64,000 bases of DNA, taken from contig NC_049993.1 in assembly GCF_000003815.2 (NCBI RefSeq), positions 20,805,299 through 20,869,298 on the forward strand, in the 5' to 3' direction. Each line of letters starts with the position of its first letter. The stretch's first letter is position 1. A program made the translations under genes and the position numbers. Positions 49,601-59,455 of the stretch are shown in pieces. The notes under the pieces are model-generated. The model was given only the letters and a program-made list of their open reading frames with translations, was not told the origin of the DNA and did no database searches. The DNA comes from Branchiostoma floridae (Eukaryota > Chordata > Leptocardii > Amphioxiformes > Branchiostomatidae).

Positions 49601-52600
49601 TCTTGTCTGTTTCTCCCTGTGCTGCTGAAAGTCCTGGATTTTTTCCCCCGACTCATGCAGAACTACTGCCGGGACTTTCCATGATGTCATGATCATACCT
49701 TTGTCTCATGATCTAGTAATTATTAACTTACATGTTACACCTTTGACCACTTGGTCCTGTGGCAAGCACGTATACAGCATGCATTGTAGTGCACAACTAA
49801 AAATTGATTAGCAGTACCTGTAATATGTGGAAGATGTGAAGTCTGTGCTTACCACTTGATAAATTTAAAAGTTCCATGATTCTCACTGGGTCATCTTCAA
49901 TGTTGGTTCAAATAAACATATTTGGAAAGACCAGCTGTAGACCTCACTTGACAGGGCCTGAAGAGGAAAATCCCTGTACTGTATCTCCATGTACCAGTGA
50001 GAGTGCTGGGTTTTTCCTGGCTCTCACTCAGGCAAGACATTTGTTGTACCACTGTTGGGACATGTCATACCTGCATCACATGTCTGTCTTATGTCCTGGT
50101 TACTTATTAACTTCTACGTTACACACATGTGGCTACTGGGTCCTGTGGCAATAAGGCATACAGCATATGCATGTATTATAAGTGCTCAACTAAGGCTACT
50201 TACCTGTAATGTGTGGAAGATGTGTAAGACTGTGTGATCATTTGATGACTGAAATTCGATGCCATCTCTTGGACTGTCATTTGCTTGAACTACGAATGTG
50301 AGTTTTGTCGATTTTTAGATACATTGTGTGACACATTGTGGCTGGTTGACTACAGGCCACAGGAACACTTCCAGTACTTTTGATTGAGTCATGCCTATGC
50401 CAACATGCTTTTGATTTCTATTCGCACATGATGTCCTCCTCACACCTTGGGTAACTGCACACTGTTACAGTCACATGCATACTGTATGGTTCCTAGCACA
50501 TATTATAACAGAAGTAAGCTAAACAAATATTTGTATATAAGAAGAACTTTATTGCGCAACGATCGTACACGGTACAATGTATGGCAAAAAAAAGAAGAGA
50601 CAAACGTATCATCCTAATTACTAAAACAAGTATCAAACTTAGTACATATGCAGATTATGGAAATAATGTTCACAACTGTTTCAGGGCTCTCACCTTGCAC
50701 TTGAATGCTCAAAAGAAAGGAAAAGGAACTACTGATAATCTTGTTGGGCCAGTCACTCTTGGCTGGCCCCAAAAGCTCTGATGTGTGTACATAAACAAAC
50801 AAACAAAGAAAAATGTTTATATTAACATTACGACAAGGAAACACTGGTAGCCAGTCAAGCTGATCATTGTGTGACACAACTTAACAACACAGACAAAACA
50901 AAATAAGGATAATATCACAAATTAATTTCTCTAAGCTATAAGGACCTATACATGAATAATATCATGAAGACCCATCAACAATGTCTCTAGTTAAGCTGTT
51001 TATATTTAAATTAAACACATTTGTTTAGTACAATATCTATCCATCTATCCACTTGTAGTCAGGAGTAGGTTAGTACAAACTTTACTCCACAGAGCCCTAG
51101 ACTTTTTAAGCATTACTTTTCCCAGGTTCTTATACTCAGTTCCAGTATCTCTAATTAGAGTGTCATTAAAAGTCAAACTTTATAAAGCACTCGGCCACTA
51201 TTTCCTGCCTGGCTCAACAAATTTTACTCAATGCTGGGTGAGCTTCTGAGACAGCCATGCGAGACTTTCACAGATTCTTCTTAGTGTCCAAGGTATGTTC
51301 TGTGCACTGTGTATAGTAACTACAGTAATATTAGGAGAAGAAAATCTCATGTTTGTTTACTGTTCCCCCAGGCCCCTGGCTATGGAGACATCAGACTGAC
51401 AGTAGAACAGATCCCAGACGGAGTTCCCATGGAGAAACCCTTCAACTTCAAGTGCAGGGTCACCAACTGTTGGTAAGTTCAACTTCAAGTGCAGGGTCAC
51501 CAACTGTTGGTAAGTTCAACTTCAAGTGCAGGGTCACCAACTGTTGGTAAGTTCAACTTCAAGTGCAGGGTCACCAACTGTTGGTAAGTACAACTTCAAG
51601 TGCAGGGTCACCAACTGTTGGTAAGTTCAACTTCAAGTGCAGGGTCACCAACTGTTGGTAAGTTCAACTTCAAGTGCAGGGTCACCAACTGTTGGTAAGT
51701 TCAACTTCAAGTGCAGGGTCACCAACTGCTGGTAAGTTCAACTTCAAGTGCAGGGTCACCAACTGTTGGTAAGTTCAACTTCAAGTGCAGGGTCACCAAC
51801 TGTTGGTAAGTTCAACTTCAAGTGCAGGGTCACCAACTGTTGGTAAGAACCAACTTCAAGTGCAGGGTCACCAACTGTTGGTAAGAACCAACTTCAAGTG
51901 CAGGGTCACTAATTGCTGGTATGTAAGCAGGCTTCTTCCTTCGAAAATAGCATGTGTTGTGTAGAGGAAAGTGTGACTGGCTTAAATCAAATCCTGACTT
52001 AGCCAACTTGCAAGGATTGAGGGAAAGGAGTGATGTCCAAGACGTGGGTGCAAGTAAAGCAAGGGTTGTGAAAAATGAGTTTCTTTATTCAGAAGAAATG
52101 TTAAGAGAGGAAATTGTTTTTGACACATGTTTTCCCAATGGTTTCCCTATAAGGAGAAAACATATTGTTTCTGCTGTTTGTTCTTTTCCTTTCTTCCTCC
52201 TACCAGAAAGGGTTTACAGAAAAGACTGGGTTGTGCACCTGGCCTTGCTACCTGGGCTGGCTATCACATTATGCTACTCAGATACCCCCATTCATAGCCC
52301 CAATTCTTTTTTTCACTCGCACACAATACTTTGGGGTGAGCCTAATGGTAATAGTATTGTATGCAAGTAGCTTGATTCAATACTAGGCGGAAAACATTCT
52401 GCTTTTTTGCAACAACAAAAAAAGACTTTTCAAGTTTTGTTTGTTTTTGTCCTGCCCAGTGAGAGAACGATGGACCTGTTACTGCTGCTACAGAACAGTG
52501 GAACCAGCGGGCTGTACTGGTGCGGGGTGTCAGGCAAACAGCTGGGCAAACTGGGCCCCAACACTCACATGGAACTCAACCTGACATTACTGGCCTCAGT

Positions 52601-53668
52601 ACCAGGACTACAGGTCAGTACATATACAGTAATGTGCAGCAATGTGCAGTAATGTTACAGTAATGTACAGTAATGTGCAGTGGGTTGTAGTGGGGTGTCA
52701 GGCAAACAGCTGGGCAAGCTGGGCCCCAACACTCACATGGGACTCAACCTGACTCTACTGGCCTCAGTACCAGGGCTACAGGTCAGTACAGTAATGTGCA
52801 GTAATGTTACAGTAATGTGCAGTAATGTACAGTAATGTACAGTGGGTTATAGTGGGGTGTCAGGGAAACAGCTGGGCAAACTGGGCCCCTACAGTTATGT
52901 ACAGTAATGAACAGTCATGTACAGGTTAGCACAGGATTACAGGTCAGTATAGTAATGTACAGTAATGTTACAGTAATGTATGTACAGTGATGTTACAGTA
53001 ATGTACAGTGGGTTATAGTGGGGTGTCAGGGAAACAGCTGGGCAAGCTGGGCCCCAACACTAACATGGAACTCAACCTGACTCTACTGGCCTCAGTACCA
53101 GGGCTACAGGTCAGTACAGTAATGTTACAGTAATGTGCAGTTATGTACAGGTCAGTACAGTAATGTACAGTAATGTTACAGTAATGTACAGTAATATACA
53201 GTGGGTTATAGTGGGGTGTCAGGGAAACAAGCTTGGGAAGCAAGCTGGGCCCCAACACCAACATGGAACTCAACCTGACTCTACTGGCTTGGATTTACAG
53301 GTTAGTAACTTAATAAAGGGTTACCGGTAATGCTCTGCATGCAAGTTAGCAAGCATTTTCCCCTTGAATCTGCTACGATATTCAAGACTACGATATTCAA
53401 GACTATTCAAACTGACATTTAAGTGCCCTGTGAAGCCAACATTTGAATGTTTAAGATCTTTCAGTTACATGTATTTCATGTCAGCAGTGGTTGAAGAAAA
53501 AGTCTGACTAATGTTGAGTTTTTTTTTTAATATCTTTATTTTGTCATATCTCACCTGTTCCAGAGCATCTCGGGTCTGCGGCTGACAGACACGTACCTGA
53601 AGCGGACGTACGAACACGACGACATCGCGCAGGTGTTTGTCTACTCAGACCAGGAGGAGCCGGCTTAG
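36587..53668 (+). CDS. TRAPPC13: TRAPPC13 (TRAPP complex subunit 13)
   Basis: Twelve exons: 36587-36650, 37278-37346, 37945-38044, 39570-39654, 40106-40236, 40774-40846, 41109-41153, 41940-42061, 43181-43385, 51372-51472, 52460-52613, 53564-53668. They total 1254 nt, 417 aa, the usual length of the family, with all phases consistent. Recognised segments: [107 protein letters not shown]. The protein is a soluble subunit of the TRAPPIII tether, a Rab exchange factor in secretion and autophagy. An in-frame ATG at 36575 could add four residues. Intron 9 (43386-51371) houses nucleotidyltransferase-TPR paralogue 3 on the other strand. Polyadenylation signals lie at 53988 and 54080. Exons 3, 9, 10 and 11 carry tandem partial copies. 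Confidence 0.97.
37515..37905 (-). repeat. Dispersed repeat, copy B
   Basis: Reverse-oriented relative of the element at 235-570, in TRAPPC13 intron 2, with the same block order and an extra GC-rich inverted segment (CCCGCGGG words at about 37804 and 37851). Confidence 0.6.
38124..39331 (+). repeat. Partial copies of TRAPPC13 exon 3 3' end
   Basis: Copies at about 38124-38176, 38289-38345, 38394-38443, 39120-39162 and 39290-39331 repeat the codons for [14 protein letters not shown] and the GTGGGT donor, increasingly diverged. A SINE lies between the third and fourth. Confidence 0.85.
38553..38760 (+). mobile_element. tRNA-derived SINE
   Basis: Starts with an A-box-like GTGGCACGATCGGGAG and a B-box GGTTCAAATCC, then a body with CCTTGGGAAAGGCACTTTAC and TTCCTCAC. 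The same family is seen on the minus strand at 60290-60520, as a fragment in the dead RING exon at 32745-32825, and as a body fragment near 59090. The right end is uncertain and may reach about 38950. Confidence 0.7.
42535..43180 (+). repeat. Tandem partial copies of TRAPPC13 exon 9 5' end
   Basis: Copies start at about 42535, 42653, 42838 and 42989, each with a CTCTATTACAG-type acceptor (the first reads AAAG) and the codons for [17 protein letters not shown] and, in most, QYLYCL. Spacing is 118-191 bp. The real exon begins at 43181. Between them the word CCATATTTGG, which is part of the exon, has spread as a shorter repeat from about 42340 to 43155. Confidence 0.88.
43421..43790 (+). repeat. 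CA microsatellite with two partial copies of exon 9 3' end
   Basis: CA runs alternate with copies of the end of exon 9 at about 43498-43575 and 43670-43742 (DIIWK, then EKG, then LQR and a GTAG donor). The same arrangement is mirrored at 20560-20962. Confidence 0.85.
44281..49456 (-). CDS. Nucleotidyltransferase-TPR protein, paralogue 3 (intact, nested in TRAPPC13 intron 9)
   Basis: Exons 49456-48812, 48039-47979 and 47234-44281 join in phase to 1219 aa. The start [12 protein letters not shown] matches [12 protein letters not shown] of paralogue 2; the codons before it lie across an acceptor. Domain order is the same: two TPR-like blocks in exon 1, a third at the start of exon 3, nucleotidyltransferase near residues 390-500 with [17 protein letters not shown] and FAFDG intact, DUF294-type helical domain, then about 11 TPRs of 42 residues and the cap [13 protein letters not shown] probable 5' UTR exon ends at a GTGAGG donor near 49590, with an exact kappaB site about 80 bp further upstream. 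It lies wholly inside a TRAPPC13 intron and is transcribed against it. Substrate and partner are unknown. Confidence 0.88.
48119..48439. mobile_element. MITE with terminal inverted repeats
   Basis: A 321-bp element with perfect 15-base ends CAGGGCTCGAAATAC and GTATTTCGAGCCCTG, flanked on both sides by AGACT as a direct repeat. No ORF. The CAGGG-type ends recall hAT-group elements, although those usually make 8-bp target duplications. It sits in intron 1 of paralogue 3. Confidence 0.85.
49655..50300 (-). repeat. Upstream repeat region of paralogue 3
   Basis: Reverse-oriented relative of 12850-14360. Shared blocks include GGGACTTTCC, ACATGTTACAC, GTGGAAGATGTG, GGCCTGAAGAGGAAAAT, GTACTGTATC, GCTGGGTTTTTCC and ATCATTTGATGACTGAA. 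About two units are present. Confidence 0.75.
49671..49680 (+). promoter_or_regulatory. kappaB site upstream of paralogue 3
   Basis: Exact GGGACTTTCC, followed after ATGA by TGTCATGATCAT. It lies about 80 bp upstream of the proposed donor of the 5' UTR exon, so near the start of transcription. Confidence 0.55.
50301..51371. other. Rest of TRAPPC13 intron 9
   Basis: No exon seen. A segment near 50540-50600 beginning AACTTTATTGCGCAACGATC looks like the reversed 3' end of an interspersed element. The region ends in the CCCCCAG acceptor of exon 10. Confidence 0.4.
51441..51925 (+). repeat. 37-bp minisatellite across the TRAPPC13 exon 10 donor, 13 copies
   Basis: The unit is the end of exon 10 plus its donor: codons for [10 protein letters not shown], then TG and GTAAGTTC. 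The first copy is the real exon end (51472). Twelve further near-identical copies follow head to tail, the last three with slight changes. All carry a good donor. Reading past the first donor gives TGT TGG TAA, a stop. Confidence 0.97.
52690..53305 (+). repeat. Partial copies of TRAPPC13 exon 11 3' end
   Basis: Four copies (about 52690-52795, 52848-52945, 53018-53120, 53210-53305) repeat the codons for [14 protein letters not shown] and, in three, LNLTLLA; the second is internally shortened. Most end in CTACAGGTCAGTA, the exon 11 donor. Short CAGTAATGTA repeats fill the spacers. Confidence 0.9.
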
Positions 53669-54357
53669 GTCTGCAACCTTCTCAGCAAGGAAACTACACA
53701 GGGCACTTATGATGAAGGAAGAACTGGGAAGTCAGTGGCAAGACATTTTCTGAAGCTCAGTTGTTCAGTTGCAAATTTTCATCATAGCAAACTACGAAGT
53801 ACATGTAATACAGGGTGATTCAAATTTGGGAACTTTGAGAGAATCAAAAACATTTCTCCCAATTTCAAAAGTCCAAAATTGTGAGTGCCCTTCAAAAGTT
53901 TAAAGTGACTGATGTTCAGTGCAATTTATATACTGTAAAGCCTGAAGTATTCACACAGTTTCCACAGGGCGAAATCATGATGGCAGAAATAAATGTTTTT
54001 TGCGGTATAATTGTATCTACCATCCTGAAAACAAATTAATGCTTTTATGTAATCTGTTCTTAAAGTTATACTTCTGGGAAATAAATTATCTATGACCAAT
54101 GTTTATTTATGGGTTTTGTCGCTTATTTTATTTTGGGGCACACAGACCAGACCAATGTCCATGTGTGGATGGCATTCAGCACCAGGGACAGGTATGTGTG
54201 TGTGGATGGTGTTCGGTACCAGGGACAGGTGTGTGTGTGTGGATGGTGTTCAGCACCAGGGACAGGCCTGTGTGTGGATGGTGTTATCATTAGGGACAGG
54301 TGTGTTTACAGGTTTGTGGATGGTGTTCAGCACCAAGGGCAGGTGTGTATCTGACCA
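53669..54357 (+). other. TRAPPC13 3' UTR and flank with short tandem repeat
   Basis: AATAAA signals at 53988 and 54080. From about 54160 to the gap a roughly 37-46-bp unit (GTGGATGGTGTTCAGCACC then AGGGACAGG) recurs five times. Confidence 0.6.
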
Positions 54358-54457
54358 NNNNNNNNNNNNNNNNNNNNNNNNNNNNNNNNNNNNNNNNNNN
54401 NNNNNNNNNNNNNNNNNNNNNNNNNNNNNNNNNNNNNNNNNNNNNNNNNNNNNNNNN
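54358..54457. other. Assembly gap (100 N)
   Basis: Standard-size unknown gap inside or beside a tandem repeat, a likely reason for the break. Confidence 0.99.
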
Positions 54458-55290
54458 TTTCCATAACTAACCTATAGAGTAACACACCAGCTCCACAGGC
54501 GCACACAGAGGCTAGAGACCAATTGAGTTCCCCTCATTATTCAGCATTTATTCAAAATGCGATGGAATATATTTACATGATACAGCCAGGCTTATGGTGG
54601 TTGTCCACTGAGATACAACAACACATACAACAACTTATCAAACAATATGAGTACATGTGCTACATACAGTACAAACATGCTCAAGTACATTGTACAGTAT
54701 ATCATGAAAGTCCAACTGGAAAATGTCGGGCGCTTTACTCTTTTGCTACAGTTTGTACATTGTAAGATGTCAGTCTTATGTCTAATATACTATTAGGCAA
54801 TTTTACACCTAACTTTTACCTGGAATATACACGTAGTTTAAAACTAGTTTTTCATACAGTTGTAACACACATGTTGTAATACACATGTGTATATACATGT
54901 TAAAAAAGTAAATCAGTTTATTTATTTTACCAGCAGTAACACTCAGGTAAGTCCTGTCACCCTTAAAAGTTTCCTGAAAGCTGTAATATTCATCAATTCC
55001 ACACCGCAGTTTGTAACATTTTTTGCTTCATTTATGTACATACAATAACAACTATAGCTAGTTTACAAGAAAATGATCCATTTTAAAATGATAGGCCACC
55101 TTTGGCCACGTTGCTTGGTCTTAGTTCTGTTTTTGCCTGAAATATTTTTCTCTGTATCATTCTTTCCATAAATGTATAATTAGCAGTCATATATTTAGTA
55201 TTTAGATAGGTCGAGGATTCTAAGCCTGTCCTCAAGAGCATTCCTTTAGCCTAGTGACTTTTGTGGTTCAGTTTGTGTCTTTATCTCTAT
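54458..55290 (-). other. 3' flank of the LRR gene
   Basis: No gene seen. AT-rich; TTTATT words near 54918 (minus-strand AATAAA) may end the LRR transcript. Confidence 0.4.
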
Positions 55291-57834
55291 TCAAACAAAG
55301 TCACAAGGCAGCAGGGATGTGTAGGTGTGCTGCTGCTGTCCACTGGGGTTCGTCAGGGGTTCATAGTGGTTTGGGCTATCAGCACCAGCAGCTGCTTTCT
55401 GGGATTGGTTATCAACTGACTCATCATCATTCTCATACACAATAACCCGTGGACTAGCTGCAGTATGTTTAGCAACTTCTACTATCACCTGGTTGTTCTC
55501 ATATTTGTGGAACGGTGATTGTATCCCATCATCATTCTCATACACAATGCTCTGTGGACTAGCTACAGTATCCTTAGCAGCTGCTGTTATCACCTGGCTA
55601 TTCTCATATTTGTGGGGCAGTGAACCTTCTCTTGTAAATTCTATCTCATCGTCATTCTCATATTCTATAACCTGCGGACCAGATGCAGCATCTTTAGCAG
55701 CTGCTGCTATCACCCGACTGTTCTCATATCTGTGGGACTTTGGGCCTTCTTTTGCATACTCCATAGGAGTAATGACGTCCTCATACTCTTCCTCATCTGC
55801 CAACATGTCTTGACGCAGATCTGTGATTGTGCCAGGATTTGTTACAGCAGCTAAGTTGCCGCCATGATGCATCTGGCGTAGGGAGGGAGATGGAACCTTG
55901 TAGCCGTCGTTAAGGCTCTGGAGATGCTGCATTTGTCCAGAGCCTTGCTCTGAGCTTCCTGGCGGTTTCACGATGTTGTCGTACTCTGTGTTACAACCAC
56001 CGACTGTACGAGCAGCTGCATCTTCTGATGTACTATGGGCCTCATCATCATACTCTGCTTCATCTGTCCATGTGGCATTTGTTAAAGCAGTTACAGCTGC
56101 TGATTTACTATGGGCTTCAGCCTGAGGGCCAGTTGGATTTTCAGGGGGAAAGGGAGGGGGCAAAACAAAATAGCCAAAGTTGTCAAGACCCTGTGAGTTG
56201 CCTGCGCCTTGGTGTAGACTTTCTGTTCGGTTGATTTTGGGTACGGTGTCATACTCTGCAGTAAATGTGTCATCATCATCGGCTGGAACATCATAGATGT
56301 GCCAACTGTCATCTGTACCTAGATGCGACGTTTCGGGTCGAATGGTTATGTCTGCGCGCTGCCTTATCCGCGGCGGGCCACTGAATGTGCCTGTCCGGGT
56401 AGAGTCACTAAAACCAACACTGGAGTCTGATGCAGAAGGAAAATCCCTTCTCTTCCACTTACATATGTACCTTACTNNNNNNNNNNNNNNNNNNNNNNNN
56501 NNNNNNNNNNNNNNNNNNNNNNNNNNNNNNNNNNNNNNNNNNNNNNNNNNNNNNNNNNNNNNNNNNNNNNNNNNNNTAGACAAGCTAAGGGTAGAGTCAA
56601 CAAGTTTTGTGCTCGAATCGTAGTAGACTGGTGTCGTCTCCTCACAGATAAGGTGTTCAGGACTTATGTCCCGTAGGAAATGTCCTGTAAGGTTACCAGG
56701 TCCAGCACATATGATCTGGTCTTCAAATGGGTAGGACCCGTTCATCCTCAGTCTAAAGGCAAGCATCCTACAGTCACACTGCCAAGGGTTGTTACCAATG
56801 TTGGCAGTTGCAATTGAGGCTAGTATACCATAAGCCTTAACTGGTAGTGTCTGAAACTGGTTATGATCTAACCTAAGCTCTGATAGCACTGAGATATTCA
56901 GATTGGACTCTAGTATGTCAGCGTGACTGTTCAGTTTGTTTAGATAAAGATGCAAGCTCTGAAGCTTACCAATCCCCACAAATATGTCAGCTGGGAGAGT
57001 TCGTATCTGATTTTGGTGAAGATACAAGTACTGAAGGCTGTCAAGTCCCATAAATATGCCTGCTGGCAGACTAGTTATTTTATTCTCGGAAAGGTACAAG
57101 GTCTGCAGGTTGCCTAATCCCTCAAATATTGCGGCTGGAAGAGTGCTTAAGTGGTTCTGGGAAAGATACAAGTGCCTAAGGTTACGAAGTCCCACAAATA
57201 TGTCATCTGGGAGAGTTTTTAAATGGTTTTGAGAAACAGACAATGAATGCAAGTTACCAAGTCCCACAAATATGCCCGCTGTTAAACTAGTTAACTGATT
57301 CTTGGAAAGATACAAAGACTGTAGGCTACCAAGTCCTACAAATATGCTAGCTGGCAGAGTAGTTAACTGATTGCCAGTGAGCCATAAGCGCCATAGTTGG
57401 TCAAGCCCCGCAAATATTCCACCTGGAAGACCAGTTAAATGGTTTTGATACAGAAACAAGGTCTGAAGTCTACCCAGTCCCGCAAACATGTCAGATGTGA
57501 GGCTGGTCAAACGATTATCATGAAGGTACAGTTGCGTTAGGCTGGTTAGATTGTGGAATGTTTTGTTATGGATCATGGAGATCTGATTGTAATGAAGTTC
57601 TAATGTTGTTAAGCTCCTGTACCTTGAGAAATCAGACCGACTTAAGTTCGTGATGTCATTGCCATGCAAGTAAAGCTGAGTCATCGTTGTAGGCAGGTCC
57701 TGAGGAACACTGGTGAGGCCTCTGCTGCTGCAGTCACAGTCTGATGAACAGCTGCTGCTGCAGGCTGCCGTCGGTCCAGCTTCCTTCAGGATGATCAGCA
57801 GAAGAACCAGCATCCTTTTTGTTTTGTTGGGCAT
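55291..57834 (-). CDS. LRR transmembrane receptor with repeated YEN tyrosine motifs
   Basis: Single coding exon, 847 codons as assembled, including 34 unknown from a gap. Begins with a signal peptide (MLVLLLIIL within residues 8-16), an LRRNT cysteine cluster (about 25-36), 12 LRRs of about 24 residues (about 50-345, LYLSKNQLTSLP-type) and an LRRCT (NPWQCDC). The transmembrane helix must lie mostly in the gap, since basic VRYICKWKRR follows it. The tail has many tyrosine motifs and ends in three tandem units of about 40 residues, each with two YEN motifs, which fit the Grb2 SH2 preference for pYxN. The nearest general relatives are LRR receptors of the slit/VLR-like ectodomain type. A CATCCCAG acceptor lies directly before the start codon, so a 5' UTR exon is spliced on. 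Ligand unknown; cell-surface recognition is an inference. Confidence 0.88.
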   Translation of the reverse strand: MPNKTKRMLVLLLIILKEAGPTAACSSSCSSDCDCSSRGLTSVPQDLPTTMTQLYLHGNDITNLSRSDFSRYRSLTTLELHYNQISMIHNKTFHNLTSLTQLYLHDNRLTSLTSDMFAGLGRLQTLFLYQNHLTGLPGGIFAGLDQLWRLWLTGNQLTTLPASIFVGLGSLQSLYLSKNQLTSLTAGIFVGLGNLHSLSVSQNHLKTLPDDIFVGLRNLRHLYLSQNHLSTLPAAIFEGLGNLQTLYLSENKITSLPAGIFMGLDSLQYLYLHQNQIRTLPADIFVGIGKLQSLHLYLNKLNSHADILESNLNISVLSELRLDHNQFQTLPVKAYGILASIATANIGNNPWQCDCRMLAFRLRMNGSYPFEDQIICAGPGNLTGHFLRDISPEHLICEETTPVYYDSSTKLVDSTLSLSXXXXXXXXXXXXXXXXXXXXXXXXXXXXXXXXXXVRYICKWKRRDFPSASDSSVGFSDSTRTGTFSGPPRIRQRADITIRPETSHLGTDDSWHIYDVPADDDDTFTAEYDTVPKINRTESLHQGAGNSQGLDNFGYFVLPPPFPPENPTGPQAEAHSKSAAVTALTNATWTDEAEYDDEAHSTSEDAAARTVGGCNTEYDNIVKPPGSSEQGSGQMQHLQSLNDGYKVPSPSLRQMHHGGNLAAVTNPGTITDLRQDMLADEEEYEDVITPMEYAKEGPKSHRYENSRVIAAAAKDAASGPQVIEYENDDEIEFTREGSLPHKYENSQVITAAAKDTVASPQSIVYENDDGIQSPFHKYENNQVIVEVAKHTAASPRVIVYENDDESVDNQSQKAAAGADSPNHYEPLTNPSGQQQHTYTSLLPCDFV
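56477..56576. other. Assembly gap (100 N) inside the LRR gene
   Basis: Hides the expected transmembrane helix. Frames on both sides agree with a 34-codon bridge only by chance of the placeholder length, so the true residue count is unknown. Confidence 0.99.
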
Positions 57835-58778
57835 ACTGGGATGTAGCCTGTACAGCAGGGATTAGATATATTATCAAGAAGATGCATCTGTGTCGGCAGA
57901 ATTTGATAACTTTTTCCTAATATATATATATAACACTGAGAAAAACAATTTCATGCGCCTGAAACATTCTACTGAGTTCTAAATAACACTATCTAATAAC
58001 TTTTCTAGAGCTATCTGCCACCTTCAAAACATGATAATGTGTCCAGAACATGATATATCAAAACCGTTAATTTTCTACATTTTGCAGTGTACCATTAAAA
58101 ACCACTAGAGGCTCAAAATTGCATTTGCCCTTTGTGTTGATGACACAAACCAACATACCAAATATCATACAGATCCATTCATATGTTGTTGAGTTATCGA
58201 GGTATAAAACGGAATTCCCTTTAGGGGATGCATTCCTGCCATGTTGTAATGCTGCAATATCCAAAAACCAAGGAATGAAGTTGGTAAGGCCTAATGTGAC
58301 TAACACGCCTTAGAATGGAAACTAGCCTGGACTGAGTTCCCTTACAATGATACTGCTCTGCTCCTTACAGGGAACTATGAGGCTCCACGACAAGGAAGCG
58401 GTGTCTACAATAATACAAAAACGCTTGTAACTCAATTTCCGTCGCAGTTCAAAGAACCATTAAACATATCATTCATGGTTATCATTCATCATGCATCAGT
58501 AAGATGCTGAGGACACAAAAGTAAGAAGAAAAATTCAAGTTTGGGGAAAATTCAGAAATATGAAGGATTCGAGGATCCCCTTAGCTGACAGCACATGTGA
58601 GGAATGTGTTGAGTGTTTCCTCAATTTTAATGTTCAAAAGAGTATTGGTATATCTTGAAATCTTCCTATCACCCTTATATGAGTGTCTAAGATTAGTGCA
58701 AATTCGAGAATAATTCTTAGACTCCTAACATAGAAAATGGCTACCTTCATTGTCCATGTTGTCAAGTACTGACAGTGT
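57835..58778 (-). other. 5' intron of the LRR gene
   Basis: No coding exon seen. A TA run sits at 57921-57932. The minus-strand open frame at 58067-58306 shows no domain. Confidence 0.4.
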
Positions 58779-59455
58779 CCTGTTTCCTTGTCGCCATTTT
58801 GTTATGACGTAACCAAACATTTCATCGGGCAATCGTTCCAATATTTTACTTCTTATATACAAAAAATACGTCAGGTATTATTTAGATAACAGGGAAGAAG
58901 CTGATTGACTATCCTTAAGTTGTCTTCAGTCTTCAAGCTCCTTAAAGACGTAGGGAGTCTGTCTTACCTGTGTCTTCCAGTGTGTCCTTCAACTCAGCAC
59001 TGAGGTCGTGAGGCTACCTGTTTTATCTATTTTTAGCATAGTTGATATCCCGCCGATTTTGTGGAATCTAAGGAAGGGCATATAACTTGACTTTCCCCAC
59101 TTCACTCAGTTCCAAATGAGTATCTAGTACTAGCTCAGGTTAGGGCCGTCCCTCGGATAGGGCGTCAAATGGAGGTATTTTTTGCCCCTGTTTCCTTGTC
59201 GCCATTTTGTTATCATTAAGGACGTATGAACCAAATATTTGATCAGACAATCGTTCGAACCGTTTTACTTCTCATGGACATACATACATCAGGTACAATG
59301 TACGGGGCACAGAGAAGAAGCTGTTCGACTAACCTCAGTACGGAAGGAAGGTGTTTTCAGTCTGACTCCTTAAAGTCTCGGAGAGTGAGTGTCTCAAATG
59401 TGGCTTTCCGTGTGCCTTTAAACTCAGCACTGAGGAGGCTGTGCTACCTGTATAT
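58779..59455 (-). promoter_or_regulatory. Duplicated promoter/5' UTR exon region of the LRR gene
   Basis: Segments 58779-59028 and 59187-59455 are diverged tandem copies. On the minus strand copy A holds AAAATAGATAAAACAG, CAGTGCTGAG and a donor GAAGACACAG|GTAAGA ending an exon at 58968; copy B holds a better TATA-like TATTATATAC and the same CAGTGCTGAG but no donor at the matching place. Copy A is the likely first exon of the LRR gene. Confidence 0.45.

Noticed and set aside
51441-51925. CRISPR-like array of 37-bp direct repeats
   Set aside because: There are no unique spacers: units are head to tail and equal the exon 10 end plus donor, in a eukaryotic gene.
55291-57834. True variable lymphocyte receptor
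   Set aside because: It has a long signalling tail with tyrosine motifs, a fixed complete LRR set in one exon and no sign of flanking donor cassettes for assembly.
58067-58306. Minus-strand ORF of 79 codons as a separate gene
   Set aside because: No domain, no close regulatory signals, and it lies in the 5' intron of the LRR gene.
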